From Streptomyces formicae (GTDB lineage Bacteria; Actinomycetota; Actinomycetes; Streptomycetales; Streptomycetaceae), in assembly GCF_002556545.1 (NCBI RefSeq), contig NZ_CP022685.1:3162001-3226000 (forward strand): a stretch of 64,000 nucleotides of DNA, given 5' to 3'. The position numbers were made by a program, and so were the translations under genes. How positions within the stretch are numbered: the first letter of the stretch is position 1; every line of letters begins with the position of its first letter. The notes below the pieces were generated by a model, which saw nothing but the letters and a program-made list of their open reading frames with translations, did not search any database and was not told where the DNA came from. Shown here piece by piece: positions 54,351 to 64,000 of the stretch.

Positions 54351-55523
54351 TCAGGTCAGGTCGCCCGCGGGGAGGCGGGCCCGGACCTCGTACGTGTCTG
54401 CGCGGGGGCCCGCCGAGAACATGCCGCCGACCGCGCGGATCCGCTCCGCCATGCCCGTGGTGCCCGTGCCCGCGGAGATCGGGGCGGAGGTGGGGGCCGT
54501 GGCGGGCAGGGCGTTGCGGACCGTGATGGTCAGGTGTCCTTCCGAGATCTCCACGCGGACCGAGACGGGCTGGCCGGGGGCGTGCTTGGCGGCGTTGGTC
54601 AGGCACTCCTGGACCACCCGGTGCACCGCCGCCTGCCGCAGCGGTGAGAGGCGGTGGGCCGCGCCGTCGATCAGGAGTTCCACGGGGCTGCCCGCCCGGC
54701 CGCTGCGCTCGGCGAGGTCGGGGAGCGCGTCGAGCCCGGGCGTGGGGCTCCCGTCGCAGCCGCGCTGCACGATGATCTCGTTGAGCATGCGGTGCGCGCT
54801 GCGCGCCGTCTCCGAGAGTTCCTCGAACCCCTCCTCGAAGGGCCCGTCCGCGGCCCGCCGCGCCAGGACCTGCGAGCGCACGCTGAGCAGCGTCAGTTCG
54901 CGCCCGACGAAGTCGTGCACGTCGCGCGCGATGCGGGCGCGCTCCTGCTGGACGGCGTGCAGGGTGTCGGTCTCGGCGCGCTGCGCCTCGAGGGCGTGCA
55001 CCAGGTCGCGCCGGTTCGCGGCGACGCCGACGCCCGCCGCGAGCACGCCGATCGGGACGACCAGGCTGAGGAACGAGCTGAGCGTGTCGCCCCGGTGCGC
55101 GGGCCAGCCGGGCTGGTTGAACATGACGTAGGCGAACGCGACGTACCCGATGACGCCGAGCGCACCCGCACGGCGGCCCCGGTAGCGGCCCAGGGAGTAC
55201 AGCGCGAACTGCGCGAGCGTCAGCTCGTGCAGCCAGCCCAGGAAGAACAGCGAGACGAGGTACGTCAGCCAGGGAGCCCCGCGCCGCACGAGCAGCGAGG
55301 CCGCGCCGACCGCGAGGGCCAGGGCCGCGAGCGGTCCGTTCAGCGAGTTGTCCGCCTCGGCGAGGCCCGGCACGTCCAGGCTCATCAGGGCGAACGCGCT
55401 CAGGGCCGTGAGCACGTCGAGCGCGCGGGGTGCCTGCGCCCAGCGCCCCGCGAGGCGACCGGCGGTGGCCGTCGCCTGGCGGATCGCCTGGGCGGCGGGC
55501 AGGTTGCGCATGTCTTCCATCAT
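54351..55523 (-). CDS. NarL-type sensor histidine kinase (orphan)
   Basis: About 390 residues. The N-terminal half has five to six membrane segments. The HisKA_3 phospho-acceptor site is ARIARDVHDFVGRELTLLS near residue 200, the ATPase N-box is VVQECLTNAAKHAP, and the G-box region is GTGTTGMAERIRAVGG. No NarL-type response regulator is adjacent; downstream is the convergent MreB-like gene. ATG 55523 is chosen, with 55520 and 55511 as alternatives. Signal unknown. Confidence 0.88.
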   Translation of the reverse strand: MMEDMRNLPAAQAIRQATATAGRLAGRWAQAPRALDVLTALSAFALMSLDVPGLAEADNSLNGPLAALALAVGAASLLVRRGAPWLTYLVSLFFLGWLHELTLAQFALYSLGRYRGRRAGALGVIGYVAFAYVMFNQPGWPAHRGDTLSSFLSLVVPIGVLAAGVGVAANRRDLVHALEAQRAETDTLHAVQQERARIARDVHDFVGRELTLLSVRSQVLARRAADGPFEEGFEELSETARSAHRMLNEIIVQRGCDGSPTPGLDALPDLAERSGRAGSPVELLIDGAAHRLSPLRQAAVHRVVQECLTNAAKHAPGQPVSVRVEISEGHLTITVRNALPATAPTSAPISAGTGTTGMAERIRAVGGMFSAGPRADTYEVRARLPAGDLT

Positions 55524-55670
55524 CCAAGGTCTTTCGACCCGTTTCACCGGACCAACGTCCTTGATTTGGTGATTTGCGGCACTGCTCCGCTTTGGCCGGG
55601 CATCGCCACAACGGGCGTACGTACGGCGCGGCTGACCGGCCCCGGGCCGCACCGGGGGTCAAATCGGACC

Positions 55671-56309
55671 ATGTGGTATGCCCAGAACTCCGCCAGGCGG
55701 ACCCATCAGCTCGCCGGTGACGCCGGTGTGCTCCTGTGGACCGCGCTGTGGGCCACCGCCGCGGTCATCGCGTACCGGCTGGCCTGTCTGCTCGCACTCC
55801 CCCGCGCCCTCCAGGAGCACAGCAGGCCGCTGCCCCTGATCGGCGGGCGCGCCGACACCGCGCTGCGGCGCGTGGCGGGCTTCGTCGACACGATGGACCC
55901 GGTGGCCGTCAGGAGCGCGGTGGCCGTCGGCGCCGTCGCCCTCTTCGTCGTGCCCGTCGCCTTCGTCCTCGTCCTCTGGCTGCCCAGGCGGCTGCGCTGG
56001 ATCCGGCAGGCGGGCGCCGCGAGGGACCTCGCCACCTGTGACGACGGCCGTGAACTGCTCGCCCTGCGCTCGCTGCTCAGGCCGCTGGACGAGGTCGCCG
56101 TGACCGCCTCGGAGATCCCGGACGCGACGCCGGGCAGCCTCGCCTGGGGCTGGCGGCACGGCGACCCGGAGACCCTGGACGCGCTGGCCGCCGCCGAGCT
56201 GGAACGGCTCGGGCTCGCCTTCGCCCCACCGCCTCCCGCGGCGCCGTGCCCGCCCGGCCGCCCGGTCCCCGCGCAGGCCGCGGAGACCGTCGCGGACCCG
56301 GTCGGATAG
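55671..56309 (+). CDS. Uncharacterised two-segment membrane protein preceding a two-component system
   Basis: 212 residues from ATG 55671. Membrane segments lie at about 19-43 and 84-105, with a cytosolic C-terminal helical domain (DLATCDDGRELLALRSLLRPLDEVAVT ... LAAAELERLGLAF) and a Pro-rich end. It ends 9 bases before the kinase gene, so it is likely co-transcribed. It might act as a signal input partner since that kinase has no membrane segment (inference). Confidence 0.72.
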   Translation: MWYAQNSARRTHQLAGDAGVLLWTALWATAAVIAYRLACLLALPRALQEHSRPLPLIGGRADTALRRVAGFVDTMDPVAVRSAVAVGAVALFVVPVAFVLVLWLPRRLRWIRQAGAARDLATCDDGRELLALRSLLRPLDEVAVTASEIPDATPGSLAWGWRHGDPETLDALAAAELERLGLAFAPPPPAAPCPPGRPVPAQAAETVADPVG

Positions 56310-56318
56310 GCCGCGTCC

Positions 56319-57451
56319 GTGCCCCGGAACATGAGGCTGACCTCGCAAGTCGCCGAAGCGCTGCTCATGGCGGTGCCCGAGGGGGCGCTCCTGGTCGGCG
56401 CCGACAACCGCGTGGTCGCCGTCAACCAGCAGCTCATCGAGCTGGCACGGCTCCAGGACGTCGACACCTCGCCGGGCGCGCCGATCGAACCGCTCGCCGA
56501 CGCCGTCGCGGAGCAACTGCCCTCGGGCAGCACCGCCCTGCGCCAGATCAACCAGCGCCACTTTCCCCGGACAGCCGAGTTCCGGTTCCTCGACGGCCGG
56601 GTCACGCGGACCAGTCGCAGACCGATCGACGTGGACGGCGAGCACGTCGGCGTCCTCTGGCTGGTCTGGGACGTCACCGACCAGCGCCGCCGCGAGAGCG
56701 ACCTGCGGCGCCATGTCCACACCCTGGGGGACCTCGCCCGCGAGCGCGCCGAGTTCACCGCCCGCGCCTCGCACGAGCTGCGCACCCCGCTCGCCACGAT
56801 CCTCAGCTTCTGCGAACTGCTCACGCCGCCGTCGGCAGGGCCGCTGTCCCCCACCCAGAGCACCTACCTGGACACCATCCAGCGCAACGCCCACCGGATG
56901 CAGGAGATGGTCGACGGGCTCCTGCACGCCTCGACGCGCGCGGGCGCCCGCGCGGAGACGACGTACGCGCGCGTGGACATGGCACGGCTCCTCGGGCGCC
57001 TCACCAGCGAGCTGCTGCCGCGCGCGGAGGCCGCGGGGATCTTCCTGGCCCACGACCACGAGGCGGGGCCGCCCGCCTTCGCCGACCGGGGCCAGCTGGA
57101 GAACGCGCTGGCCGCGCTGCTCGACAACGCCGTGAAGTTCACGCCCCGGGGCGGCACCGTCACCGTCTCCGCGCATCCCTACGCCGAGCAGGACGGCAGC
57201 GGCTGGGAGATCGCGGTGTCCGACACCGGCATCGGCATCCCCAAGGAGTTCCAGGAAGAGGTCTTCACCGAGTTCGTCCGCGCCCCCAACGCCCGTCGCG
57301 GCGGCTACCCGGGCACCGGGCTCGGGCTCTCCACCGTCCGCGACACCGTGCGGCTGCACGGCGGGCAGATCGCCGTGCACGGCGCGGCGGGCGAAGGGAC
57401 CACCGTGGTGCTCCGGCTCCCCACCAGGAGCCCCGGACCCCCCGGACGCGC

Positions 57452-57455
<4 letters not shown>
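56319..57455 (+). CDS. Soluble PAS-HisKA sensor histidine kinase
   Basis: 378 residues from GTG 56319 (ATG 56331 possible). A PAS-like domain at about 8-125 (MAVPEGALLVGADNRVVAVNQQ) precedes HisKA with H-box FTARASHELRTPLATIL and HATPase with ALLDNAVKFTP, DTGIGIP and GTGLGLST. No membrane segment is seen, so it probably senses a cytosolic signal or a membrane partner. ATGA overlap with the regulator gene. Confidence 0.93.
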
Positions 57456-58138
<683 letters not shown>

Positions 58139-58172
58139 GCTCTCGCGTTCGGCTGCGGGCCGGTGGGGGCAT

Positions 58173-58200
58173 GTCACGCAGTTCCCCGCGCCCCCAACTA
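58173..58200. repeat. GTTCCCCGCGCCCC repeat, copy D
   Basis: GTCACGCAGTTCCCCGCGCC with following CCCAACTA, in the gap between the response regulator and wecB. Same family as 29411 and 54158. Confidence 0.6.
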
Positions 58201-58361
58201 CGTACCCCCTGCCAGGACGAAAGTCCCTGCCCAAGGTCCCGAATCCCGCGCCCCGCGCATGTGCAACCGTCGCGCAACCGAATGCGATCCGGGTGCGCAA
58301 CCATGCCTCCGCACTCTCCAGGACATAAGCCGCTATGTCCCGTTTCCTCTGGAGTGCCCGA

Positions 58362-59525
58362 GTGTTCACCGCCGCCCCCGCCCACCAGCTCCCCGCCCGC
58401 AGCGTCGCCGTCGTGCTCGGCACCCGGCCCGAGCTGGTCAAGCTGGCGCCGCTCGTGCGGCTGCTCGGGGACGCGGCGCGGCTGATCCACACCGGGCAGC
58501 ACTACGACGACTCCCTCTCGGGGCGCTTCCTCGCCGAGCTCGGGCTGCCCGAGCCCACGCTGCTCGACGGCGTCGGCGGGCAGGCGCGCGCCGTGCAGAT
58601 CTCCGCCGCGCTGGCCCAGCTCGACGAGGAGTTCGCCGCACGGCCGCCGCGCGCCGTGGTCGTCCAGGGCGACACCAACGCGGCGCTGTCCGGCGCGCTC
58701 GCCGCCAACGCCCGTGACATCCCGCTCGTCCACATCGAGGCGGGCCTGCGCAGCCACGACCGCGCGATGCCCGAGGAGCACAACCGCGTCCTGATCGACC
58801 AGCTCTCCGACGTGCTGTGCGCCGCCACCGAGGACAACCGCGCCAACCTGCTCGCCGAGTCGATCCCCGCCGAGCGCATCGCCGTCACCGGCAACACCGT
58901 CGTGGCCTCCGTCGCCGACGCGCTGCCGGGTCCCACCGCGCGTGCCGCGCTCCTCGACGCGCACGGCCTCACCCCGGACGCGTACGTCCTGGCCACCGTG
59001 CACCGCCCCGAGAACACCGACGACCCCGCGGCGCTGCGGTCCGTCCTGACCGAACTGGCCGCGCTCGCCGAGCGGCTGCCCGTGCTCCTCCCGCTGCACC
59101 CGCGCACCCGCGCACGCGCCGAGGCCGCCGGGCTCGACGGGCTGCTCGCCCCGCTCACGCTCCTGCCGCCCATCGGGTACGGCGAGTTCCTCGCGCTCGC
59201 CCGGCATGCCGCGCTGCTCGTCTCCGACTCCGGCGGCGTCCAGGAGGAGGTCACCGTCCTCGGCCGCCCGCTGGTCGTCGTACGCCGCTCCACCGAGCGC
59301 CCCGAGGCCATGGCCGCGGGCTTCGCCGACTTGGTGTCGCCGGGCCCCGAGGTCGGCGAGGCCGCGCGGCGCAGGCTCGACGAGGGCCCCGCCGGGCTGC
59401 GCCGCCTCGCCGCCACCCCCAGCCCCTTCGGCGACGCCACGGCATCGGAGCGCGTCGTCGCGCTCCTGACCGACCTGGTGACCCGCGGCACCACGGCCGC
59501 CGCCCCGCTCCCCGCAGCGGCCTGA
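58362..59525 (+). CDS. wecB: UDP-N-acetylglucosamine 2-epimerase (non-hydrolysing)
   Basis: Interconverts UDP-GlcNAc and UDP-ManNAc for surface polysaccharides. About 387 residues from GTG 58362, chosen because GGAG lies 7 bases upstream; ATG 58335 is in frame. Family motifs: LGTRPELVKLAPL, QGDTNAALS, HIEAGLRSHDRAMPEEHNR, VTGNTVVAS and SDSGGVQEE. The GT2 gene follows 34 bases later. Confidence 0.93.
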   Translation: MFTAAPAHQLPARSVAVVLGTRPELVKLAPLVRLLGDAARLIHTGQHYDDSLSGRFLAELGLPEPTLLDGVGGQARAVQISAALAQLDEEFAARPPRAVVVQGDTNAALSGALAANARDIPLVHIEAGLRSHDRAMPEEHNRVLIDQLSDVLCAATEDNRANLLAESIPAERIAVTGNTVVASVADALPGPTARAALLDAHGLTPDAYVLATVHRPENTDDPAALRSVLTELAALAERLPVLLPLHPRTRARAEAAGLDGLLAPLTLLPPIGYGEFLALARHAALLVSDSGGVQEEVTVLGRPLVVVRRSTERPEAMAAGFADLVSPGPEVGEAARRRLDEGPAGLRRLAATPSPFGDATASERVVALLTDLVTRGTTAAAPLPAAA

Positions 59526-59559
59526 CCACCGCCCTCCCGCCACGACGCCCTGGACTGCC

Positions 59560-60909
59560 ATGCTGACGCTCGACCGGCTCCTCTTCCTCTTCCCCTTCGT
59601 CCTGCTCGCCTGCTTCCTCCTCTACTGGGCGGGCGCCCGCCACGCCTACCTGCGGCGTCCCGCCCACGAGGCCGGTGACTCCGGGGTCTTCGCATGGCAC
59701 TTCTTCGTGCCCTGCCGGGACGAGGAGACCGTCGTCGGCGCCACCGTGCACCGGCTGCGCACCGACTTCCCCGCCGCGCACGTGTGGGTCGTCGACGACG
59801 CGAGCGAGGACCGCACGGCCTCCGTGGTCGCCGCGCTCGCCGAGGACGACGTCCGCGTCCACCTGGTCTCGCGCCGCCTGCCCGACGCCCGCGTCGGCAA
59901 GGGCGCGGCCCTCAACGCCGCCTACGCCGAGCTCGACGACTTCCTGCCCGCCGACACCGACCGCTCCCTGGTCGTCGTGTGCGTCGTGGACGCCGACGGG
60001 CACCTCGCCCCCGGCGCCCTCGACGCGGTCAGCGGGCCCGCCGGTTTCGGCGACCCCGAGATGGGCGGCGTGCAGGTCAGCGTGCGGATGCGGAACGTCG
60101 AGGAGCCGCGCCCGCTGCCCGAGCGCGGCCGGATCCCCAACGTCCTCGCCCGGCTCCTGGTCCGCATGCAGGACATGGAGTTCGCGGTCTCCAACGCGGG
60201 CATGCAGCTCCTGCGCGGCCGCACGGGATCCGTCGGCCTCGGCGGCAACGGCCAGTTCACCCGGCTCACCGCCCTCGACAGGATCGCGGCGGCCGAACGC
60301 CGCCCCTGGCAGCGCGACGCGCTCCTGGAGGACTACGAACTGGGCCTGCACATGATCCTGAACGGCTACCGGGTCGGCCACATCGCCGACACGTACGTCT
60401 CCCAGGAGGGCCTGCCCCGGGCCCGCCGCTTCCTGACGCAGCGCACCCGCTGGGCACAGGGCAATCTCCAGTGCGTGCGGTACGCGCCGCGCATCGTCGG
60501 CTCGCGCCACTACTCGGGACGCGGCGTCGTCGAGACGCTCTACACCTTCATGCAGCCCCTCGCGCACGTCGCCTCGCTCGTGCTCACCGTGCTGCTCGTG
60601 GCCGCCCTCGCGCTCGGCCGCGCCCCGCTGGAATCGGCGCTCGGCGTCTGGCCCCTGGTGGTCGTCCTGTGCCTGCTCTCGATCCTGCCGTTCGCGCTGT
60701 GGGGCCCGGTCTACCGCAGGGACTTCGCGCCCGAACACTCCTGGCTCAAGGGCCTGTTGTGGGGCTTCGCGCTCTGGCTGTACGCCTACCACGTGTTCGT
60801 CGTCGCGACCCGCGGGCTCCTTCGCGTCCTGCGGGGCAGGAACGGCTGGGCCAAGACGCGGCGCAACGCGGAGGCCGTGGGCACGGGTCCTGTCGCCACG
60901 GAGGCGTAG
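59560..60909 (+). CDS. Processive-type family 2 glycosyltransferase
   Basis: 449 residues. An N-terminal membrane helix at about 8-28 precedes a GT-A domain with VDDASEDRT, DADG and EDYELG acceptor/catalytic Asp region, and QRTRW matching the QxxRW motif of processive synthases (hyaluronan, cellulose, chitin type). Three or four membrane segments follow at about 325-430. The arrangement suggests a polymer-extruding synthase. It lies downstream of wecB in the same direction, so UDP-ManNAc or UDP-GlcNAc may be a donor (inference). Confidence 0.88.
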   Translation: MLTLDRLLFLFPFVLLACFLLYWAGARHAYLRRPAHEAGDSGVFAWHFFVPCRDEETVVGATVHRLRTDFPAAHVWVVDDASEDRTASVVAALAEDDVRVHLVSRRLPDARVGKGAALNAAYAELDDFLPADTDRSLVVVCVVDADGHLAPGALDAVSGPAGFGDPEMGGVQVSVRMRNVEEPRPLPERGRIPNVLARLLVRMQDMEFAVSNAGMQLLRGRTGSVGLGGNGQFTRLTALDRIAAAERRPWQRDALLEDYELGLHMILNGYRVGHIADTYVSQEGLPRARRFLTQRTRWAQGNLQCVRYAPRIVGSRHYSGRGVVETLYTFMQPLAHVASLVLTVLLVAALALGRAPLESALGVWPLVVVLCLLSILPFALWGPVYRRDFAPEHSWLKGLLWGFALWLYAYHVFVVATRGLLRVLRGRNGWAKTRRNAEAVGTGPVATEA

Positions 60910-60916
60910 AACGGTG

Positions 60917-60953
60917 AAGGCTCCCGGGACCGAAGCACGGTCCCGGGAGCCTT
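60917..60953. terminator. Bidirectional terminator between GT2 gene and valS
   Basis: A 15-bp perfect stem AAGGCTCCCGGGACC with a 7-base loop lies between convergent genes and is followed by CTTCGTCT on the plus strand. Confidence 0.85.
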
Positions 60954-60976
60954 CGTCTGCCTAAGCCCATCAGGCA

Positions 60977-63601
60977 CTACGCGGCGGGCAGCGCCTCCAG
61001 CTGCGCCTGCAGCCGTGCGATGTCGCCCTCCGCCTTGGTGAGGCGGCCGCGGATCTTGTCGACCACGTTGTCCGGGGCCTTCGCCAGGAACGCCTCGTTG
61101 CCCAGCTTCGCCGTGGCCTGGGCCTTCTCCTTCTCGGCGGCGGCCAGATCCTTGGCCAGGCGCTTGCGCTCGGCCGCCACGTCGATCGTGCCCGACAGGT
61201 CGAGCGCGACCGTGGCGCCCGAGACCGGCAGCGTCGCCGTCGCCGTGAAGGCGTCGCCCTCCGGCTGGAGGCGCAGGAGCTGACGGATGGCGGCCTCGTG
61301 CGGGGCGAGCGCCGTGCCGTCCAGGGTGAGCCGGGCCGGGACCTTCTGGCCCGGCTGGAGGCCCTGGTCGGCGCGGAAGCGGCGGACCTCGGTGATGACC
61401 TGCTGGAGCGTCTCGATCTCCTGCTCGGCCGCGGCGTCGCGGAAGCCGCTGTCGGAGGGCCAGTCGGCGATGACGAGCGACTCGCCGCCGGTCAGCGCGG
61501 TCCAGAGCGTCTCCGTCACGAACGGGACGATCGGGTGGAGCAGCCGCAGCGTGACGTCGAGGACCTCGCCCAGGACGCGGGCCGAGACCTTCGCGCCGTC
61601 GCCGCCCGCCATGAACGTCGTCTTGGACAGCTCGACGTACCAGTCGAAGACCTCGTCCCACGCGAAGTGGAAGAGGGCGTCGGAGAGCTTGGCGAACTGG
61701 AAGTCGTCGTAGAGCGCGTCGACTTCGGCGACCGTGGCGTTGAGGCGGGAAAGCACCCAGCGGTCCGTCGCCGACTGCTCCTCGACCGGGGGCAGGTCGC
61801 CCTCGATCGTGGCGCCGTTCATCATCGCGAAGCGCGTGGCGTTCCAGATCTTGTTCGCGAAGTTGCGCGAGCCCTGGACCCAGTCCTCGCCGATCGGCAC
61901 GTCGGTGCCGGGGTTGGCGCCGCGGGCGAGCGTGAAGCGCAGGGCGTCCGAGCCGTACTTGTCCATCCAGTCCAGCGGGTTGACCGCGTTGCCGAAGGAC
62001 TTCGACATCTTCTTGCCGAACTGGTCGCGGACCATGCCGTGCAGCACGATCGTGTGGAACGGCGGGGTGCCGTCCATCGCGTACAGGCCGAACATCATCA
62101 TCCGGGCGACCCAGAAGAAGAGGATGTCGTAGCCGGTGACCAGGACGGAGTTCGGGTAGAACTTCGCGAGGCTCTCGGTCTCCTCGGGCCAGCCGAGCGT
62201 GGAGAACGGCCACAGGCCCGACGAGAACCACGTGTCGAGCACGTCGTTGTCCTGCGTCCAGCCTTCGCCGGTCGGCGCCTCGTCGTCGGGGCCGACGCAG
62301 ACGATCTCGCCGTTCGGGCCGTACCAGACGGGGATGCGGTGGCCCCACCAGAGCTGGCGCGAGATGCACCAGTCGTGGAGGTTGTCGACCCAGTCGAAGT
62401 ACCGCTTCTCCATCTCCTGCGGGTGGATCTTGACCTTGCCGTCGCGGACCGCGTCACCGGCGGCCTTGGCGAGCGGGCCGACCTTGACCCACCACTGCAT
62501 CGACAGGCGCGGCTCGATGGTGGTCTTGCAGCGCGAGCAGTGGCCGACCGAGTGCGAGTAGGGGCGCTTCTCGGCGACGATGCGGCCCTCGGCGCGCAGC
62601 GCGCCGACGATCGCGGAGCGGGCCTCAAGGCGGTCCAGGCCCTGGAAGGGACCGGGCACCGTGATGACCGCGTGCTCGTCCATGACCGCGATGTTCGGCA
62701 GGTCGTGGCGCTGGCCGATCTCGAAGTCGTTCGGGTCGTGCGCCGGGGTCACCTTGACGCAGCCGGTGCCGAACTCGGGGTCGACGTGCTCGTCCGCGAC
62801 GACCGGGATGGAGCGGTCGGTCAGCGGCAGCTTGATCAGCTTGCCGACCAGGTGCTTGTAGCGCTCGTCGTCGGGGTGGACGGCGATCGCGGTGTCACCG
62901 AGCATCGTCTCGGCGCGGGTGGTGGCGACCACGACGGTCTCGTCCCCGTCGCCGTACTTCAGCGAGACCAGCTCGCCGTCGTCGTCCTGGTACTCGACCT
63001 CGATGTCCGAGATCGCCGTCAGACAGCGCGGGCACCAGTTGATGATGCGCTCGGCGCGGTAGATCAGCTCGTCGTCGTAGAGCTTCTTGAAGATGGTCTG
63101 GACGGCCTGCGAGAGGCCCTCGTCCATGGTGAAGCGCTCGCGCTCCCAGTCGACGCCGTCGCCCAGGCGGCGCATCTGTCCGGAGATCTGGCCGCCGGAC
63201 TCGCCCTTCCACTTCCAGACGCGCTCGATGAACGCCTCACGGCCCAGGTCGTGGCGGGACTTGCCCTCCTTGGCGAGCTCGCGCTCCACCACGTTCTGCG
63301 TGGCGATGCCCGCGTGGTCCATGCCGGGCTGCCAGAGCGTCTCGTGGCCCTGCATGCGCTTGCGGCGGGTGAGGGCGTCGATCAGCGTGTGCTCGAAGGC
63401 GTGGCCCAGGTGCAGCGCGCCCGTGACGTTCGGCGGCGGGATGACGACGGTGTACGGCGGCTTCTCGCTCTTCTCGTCGGCGGAGAAGTAGCCCCGTTCT
63501 ACCCAGCGCTCGTACAGCGGCCCCTCTACCTCGGCCGGCGCGTACTGGGTCGGCAGTTCGGGAGTGGTCGCTGGAGGCTGCTGCTGAGCGTTCTCGGTCA
63601 C
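60977..63601 (-). CDS. valS: Valyl-tRNA synthetase
   Basis: Class I synthetase, 874 residues from GTG 63601. The HIGH-like motif is HLGHAFEH ([17 protein letters not shown]), and KMSKS is intact in [13 protein letters not shown]. An editing domain has [17 protein letters not shown]. The C-terminal coiled coil ([21 protein letters not shown]) is typical of ValRS. I see no leader peptide like that of leuS in the 136-base upstream gap. Confidence 0.97.
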   Translation of the reverse strand: MTENAQQQPPATTPELPTQYAPAEVEGPLYERWVERGYFSADEKSEKPPYTVVIPPPNVTGALHLGHAFEHTLIDALTRRKRMQGHETLWQPGMDHAGIATQNVVERELAKEGKSRHDLGREAFIERVWKWKGESGGQISGQMRRLGDGVDWERERFTMDEGLSQAVQTIFKKLYDDELIYRAERIINWCPRCLTAISDIEVEYQDDDGELVSLKYGDGDETVVVATTRAETMLGDTAIAVHPDDERYKHLVGKLIKLPLTDRSIPVVADEHVDPEFGTGCVKVTPAHDPNDFEIGQRHDLPNIAVMDEHAVITVPGPFQGLDRLEARSAIVGALRAEGRIVAEKRPYSHSVGHCSRCKTTIEPRLSMQWWVKVGPLAKAAGDAVRDGKVKIHPQEMEKRYFDWVDNLHDWCISRQLWWGHRIPVWYGPNGEIVCVGPDDEAPTGEGWTQDNDVLDTWFSSGLWPFSTLGWPEETESLAKFYPNSVLVTGYDILFFWVARMMMFGLYAMDGTPPFHTIVLHGMVRDQFGKKMSKSFGNAVNPLDWMDKYGSDALRFTLARGANPGTDVPIGEDWVQGSRNFANKIWNATRFAMMNGATIEGDLPPVEEQSATDRWVLSRLNATVAEVDALYDDFQFAKLSDALFHFAWDEVFDWYVELSKTTFMAGGDGAKVSARVLGEVLDVTLRLLHPIVPFVTETLWTALTGGESLVIADWPSDSGFRDAAAEQEIETLQQVITEVRRFRADQGLQPGQKVPARLTLDGTALAPHEAAIRQLLRLQPEGDAFTATATLPVSGATVALDLSGTIDVAAERKRLAKDLAAAEKEKAQATAKLGNEAFLAKAPDNVVDKIRGRLTKAEGDIARLQAQLEALPAA

Positions 63602-63737
63602 GCGGCCAGTTTAGAGGGGCCGGGGAGTGGTCCCGAAACCGGAATCTTCAATATCGCTTGCGGCCCGGGGTCCCATGGCGCCACGACGTCGTTCAGGATG
63701 TCCGGGACACGTCAGCGTTCGGAGGGGGACCCACGCA

Positions 63738-64000
63738 ATGAGCCACCACCAGCCGGGACCGTACGACGGCCAGCAGCCGCAGCAGCCCGGCCCCTACGGG
63801 CACCAGCCCCCGCAGCAGCCGGGGCCCTACGGCCAGCCGCCCCAGCCCCAGCAGCCCCAGCCCGGCTACGGGTTCCCCCAGCAGCCGCCCGGCCCCCCGC
63901 CGCAGGGCGGCTACGGCCAGCCCCAGCAGCCTGGCCCCTACGGCCAGCCGCCGCAGCAGGCCCCCTACGGGTACGGGCAGGTCCCGCCCCCTCCGGCACA
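63738..64000 (+). CDS. N-terminus of a Gln/Pro/Gly/Tyr-rich protein (cut by window end)
   Basis: ATG 63738 follows GGAGGGGGA. The visible 87 codons encode repeats of QQPGPYG/QPPQQPGPYGQ type, the low-complexity cytosolic head seen on many Streptomyces membrane proteins. The functional part lies outside the window, so no assignment is possible. It is divergent from valS. Confidence 0.7.
   Translation, partial: MSHHQPGPYDGQQPQQPGPYGHQPPQQPGPYGQPPQPQQPQPGYGFPQQPPGPPPQGGYGQPQQPGPYGQPPQQAPYGYGQVPPPPA

Noticed and set aside
63712-63999. Minus-strand Ala/Gly-rich frame at the right edge
   Set aside because: Complement of the Gln/Pro/Gly/Tyr repeats of the plus-strand gene, which has a good ribosome binding site.

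Overview
The window is high-GC chromosomal DNA from a Streptomyces (or very close relative). The evidence is GC-saturated third codon positions, frequent GTG starts, ATGA/GTGA start-stop overlaps, and the block rsfS - LCP protein - nadD - proA - proB - obgE - rpmA - rplU - rne - radical SAM pair - sfr - pbp2 - mreD - mreC - mreB - ndk - folC - valS, which I recognise from memory as the S. coelicolor SCO2571-SCO2615 neighbourhood. The species is not identified. Most genes lie on the minus strand. No gene-free stretch exceeds 300 bases.

Left part (1-16,300): comEC (cut by the window edge) and comEA, a DegV fatty-acid-binding protein, a coiled-coil membrane protein, and leuS with an upstream leader peptide and terminator that look like leucine attenuation. 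On the plus strand follows a two-gene redox module, a di-haem membrane cytochrome b-like protein overlapping a NuoF-like flavoprotein fused to a ferredoxin. Then come two identical tRNA-Ala(GGC) genes that flank 4.4 kb holding a GT87 glycosyltransferase, two tiny zinc-ribbon proteins, a frameshifted MFS exporter and its divergent XRE/MmyB-type regulator.

Middle part (16,300-43,900): conserved housekeeping genes (histidine phosphatase, RsfS, LCP-family wall polymer transferase, NadD, proA/proB, Obg, L27, L21, RNase E) mixed with envelope functions: twin membrane proteins sharing a short N-terminal motif, an M48 metalloprotease and a TagF-like polymerase. Upstream of rne lies a co-directional run of TIGR03960 radical SAM protein, GNAT acetyltransferase, an internally repetitive hydrophobic protein and a DUF2344 protein.

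Right part (43,900-64,000): a CYTH-CHAD protein, then the elongation/sporulation cluster sfr-pbp2-mreD-mreC-mreB, ndk and folC-DUF4233. Between folC and valS is an accessory-looking block: a second MreB-like gene, an orphan NarL-type histidine kinase, a membrane protein with a PAS-HisKA kinase and OmpR-type regulator, a UDP-GlcNAc 2-epimerase and a processive-type family 2 glycosyltransferase. This could make and control a ManNAc-containing surface polysaccharide (inference). valS and the start of a Gln/Pro/Gly/Tyr-rich protein close the window.

The overall theme is cell-envelope construction (Mre/RodA/PBP2, LCP protein, TagF-like enzyme, GT87, WecB/GT2) embedded among translation and amino-acid genes. 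Statements about other Streptomyces rest on memory, not on searches.
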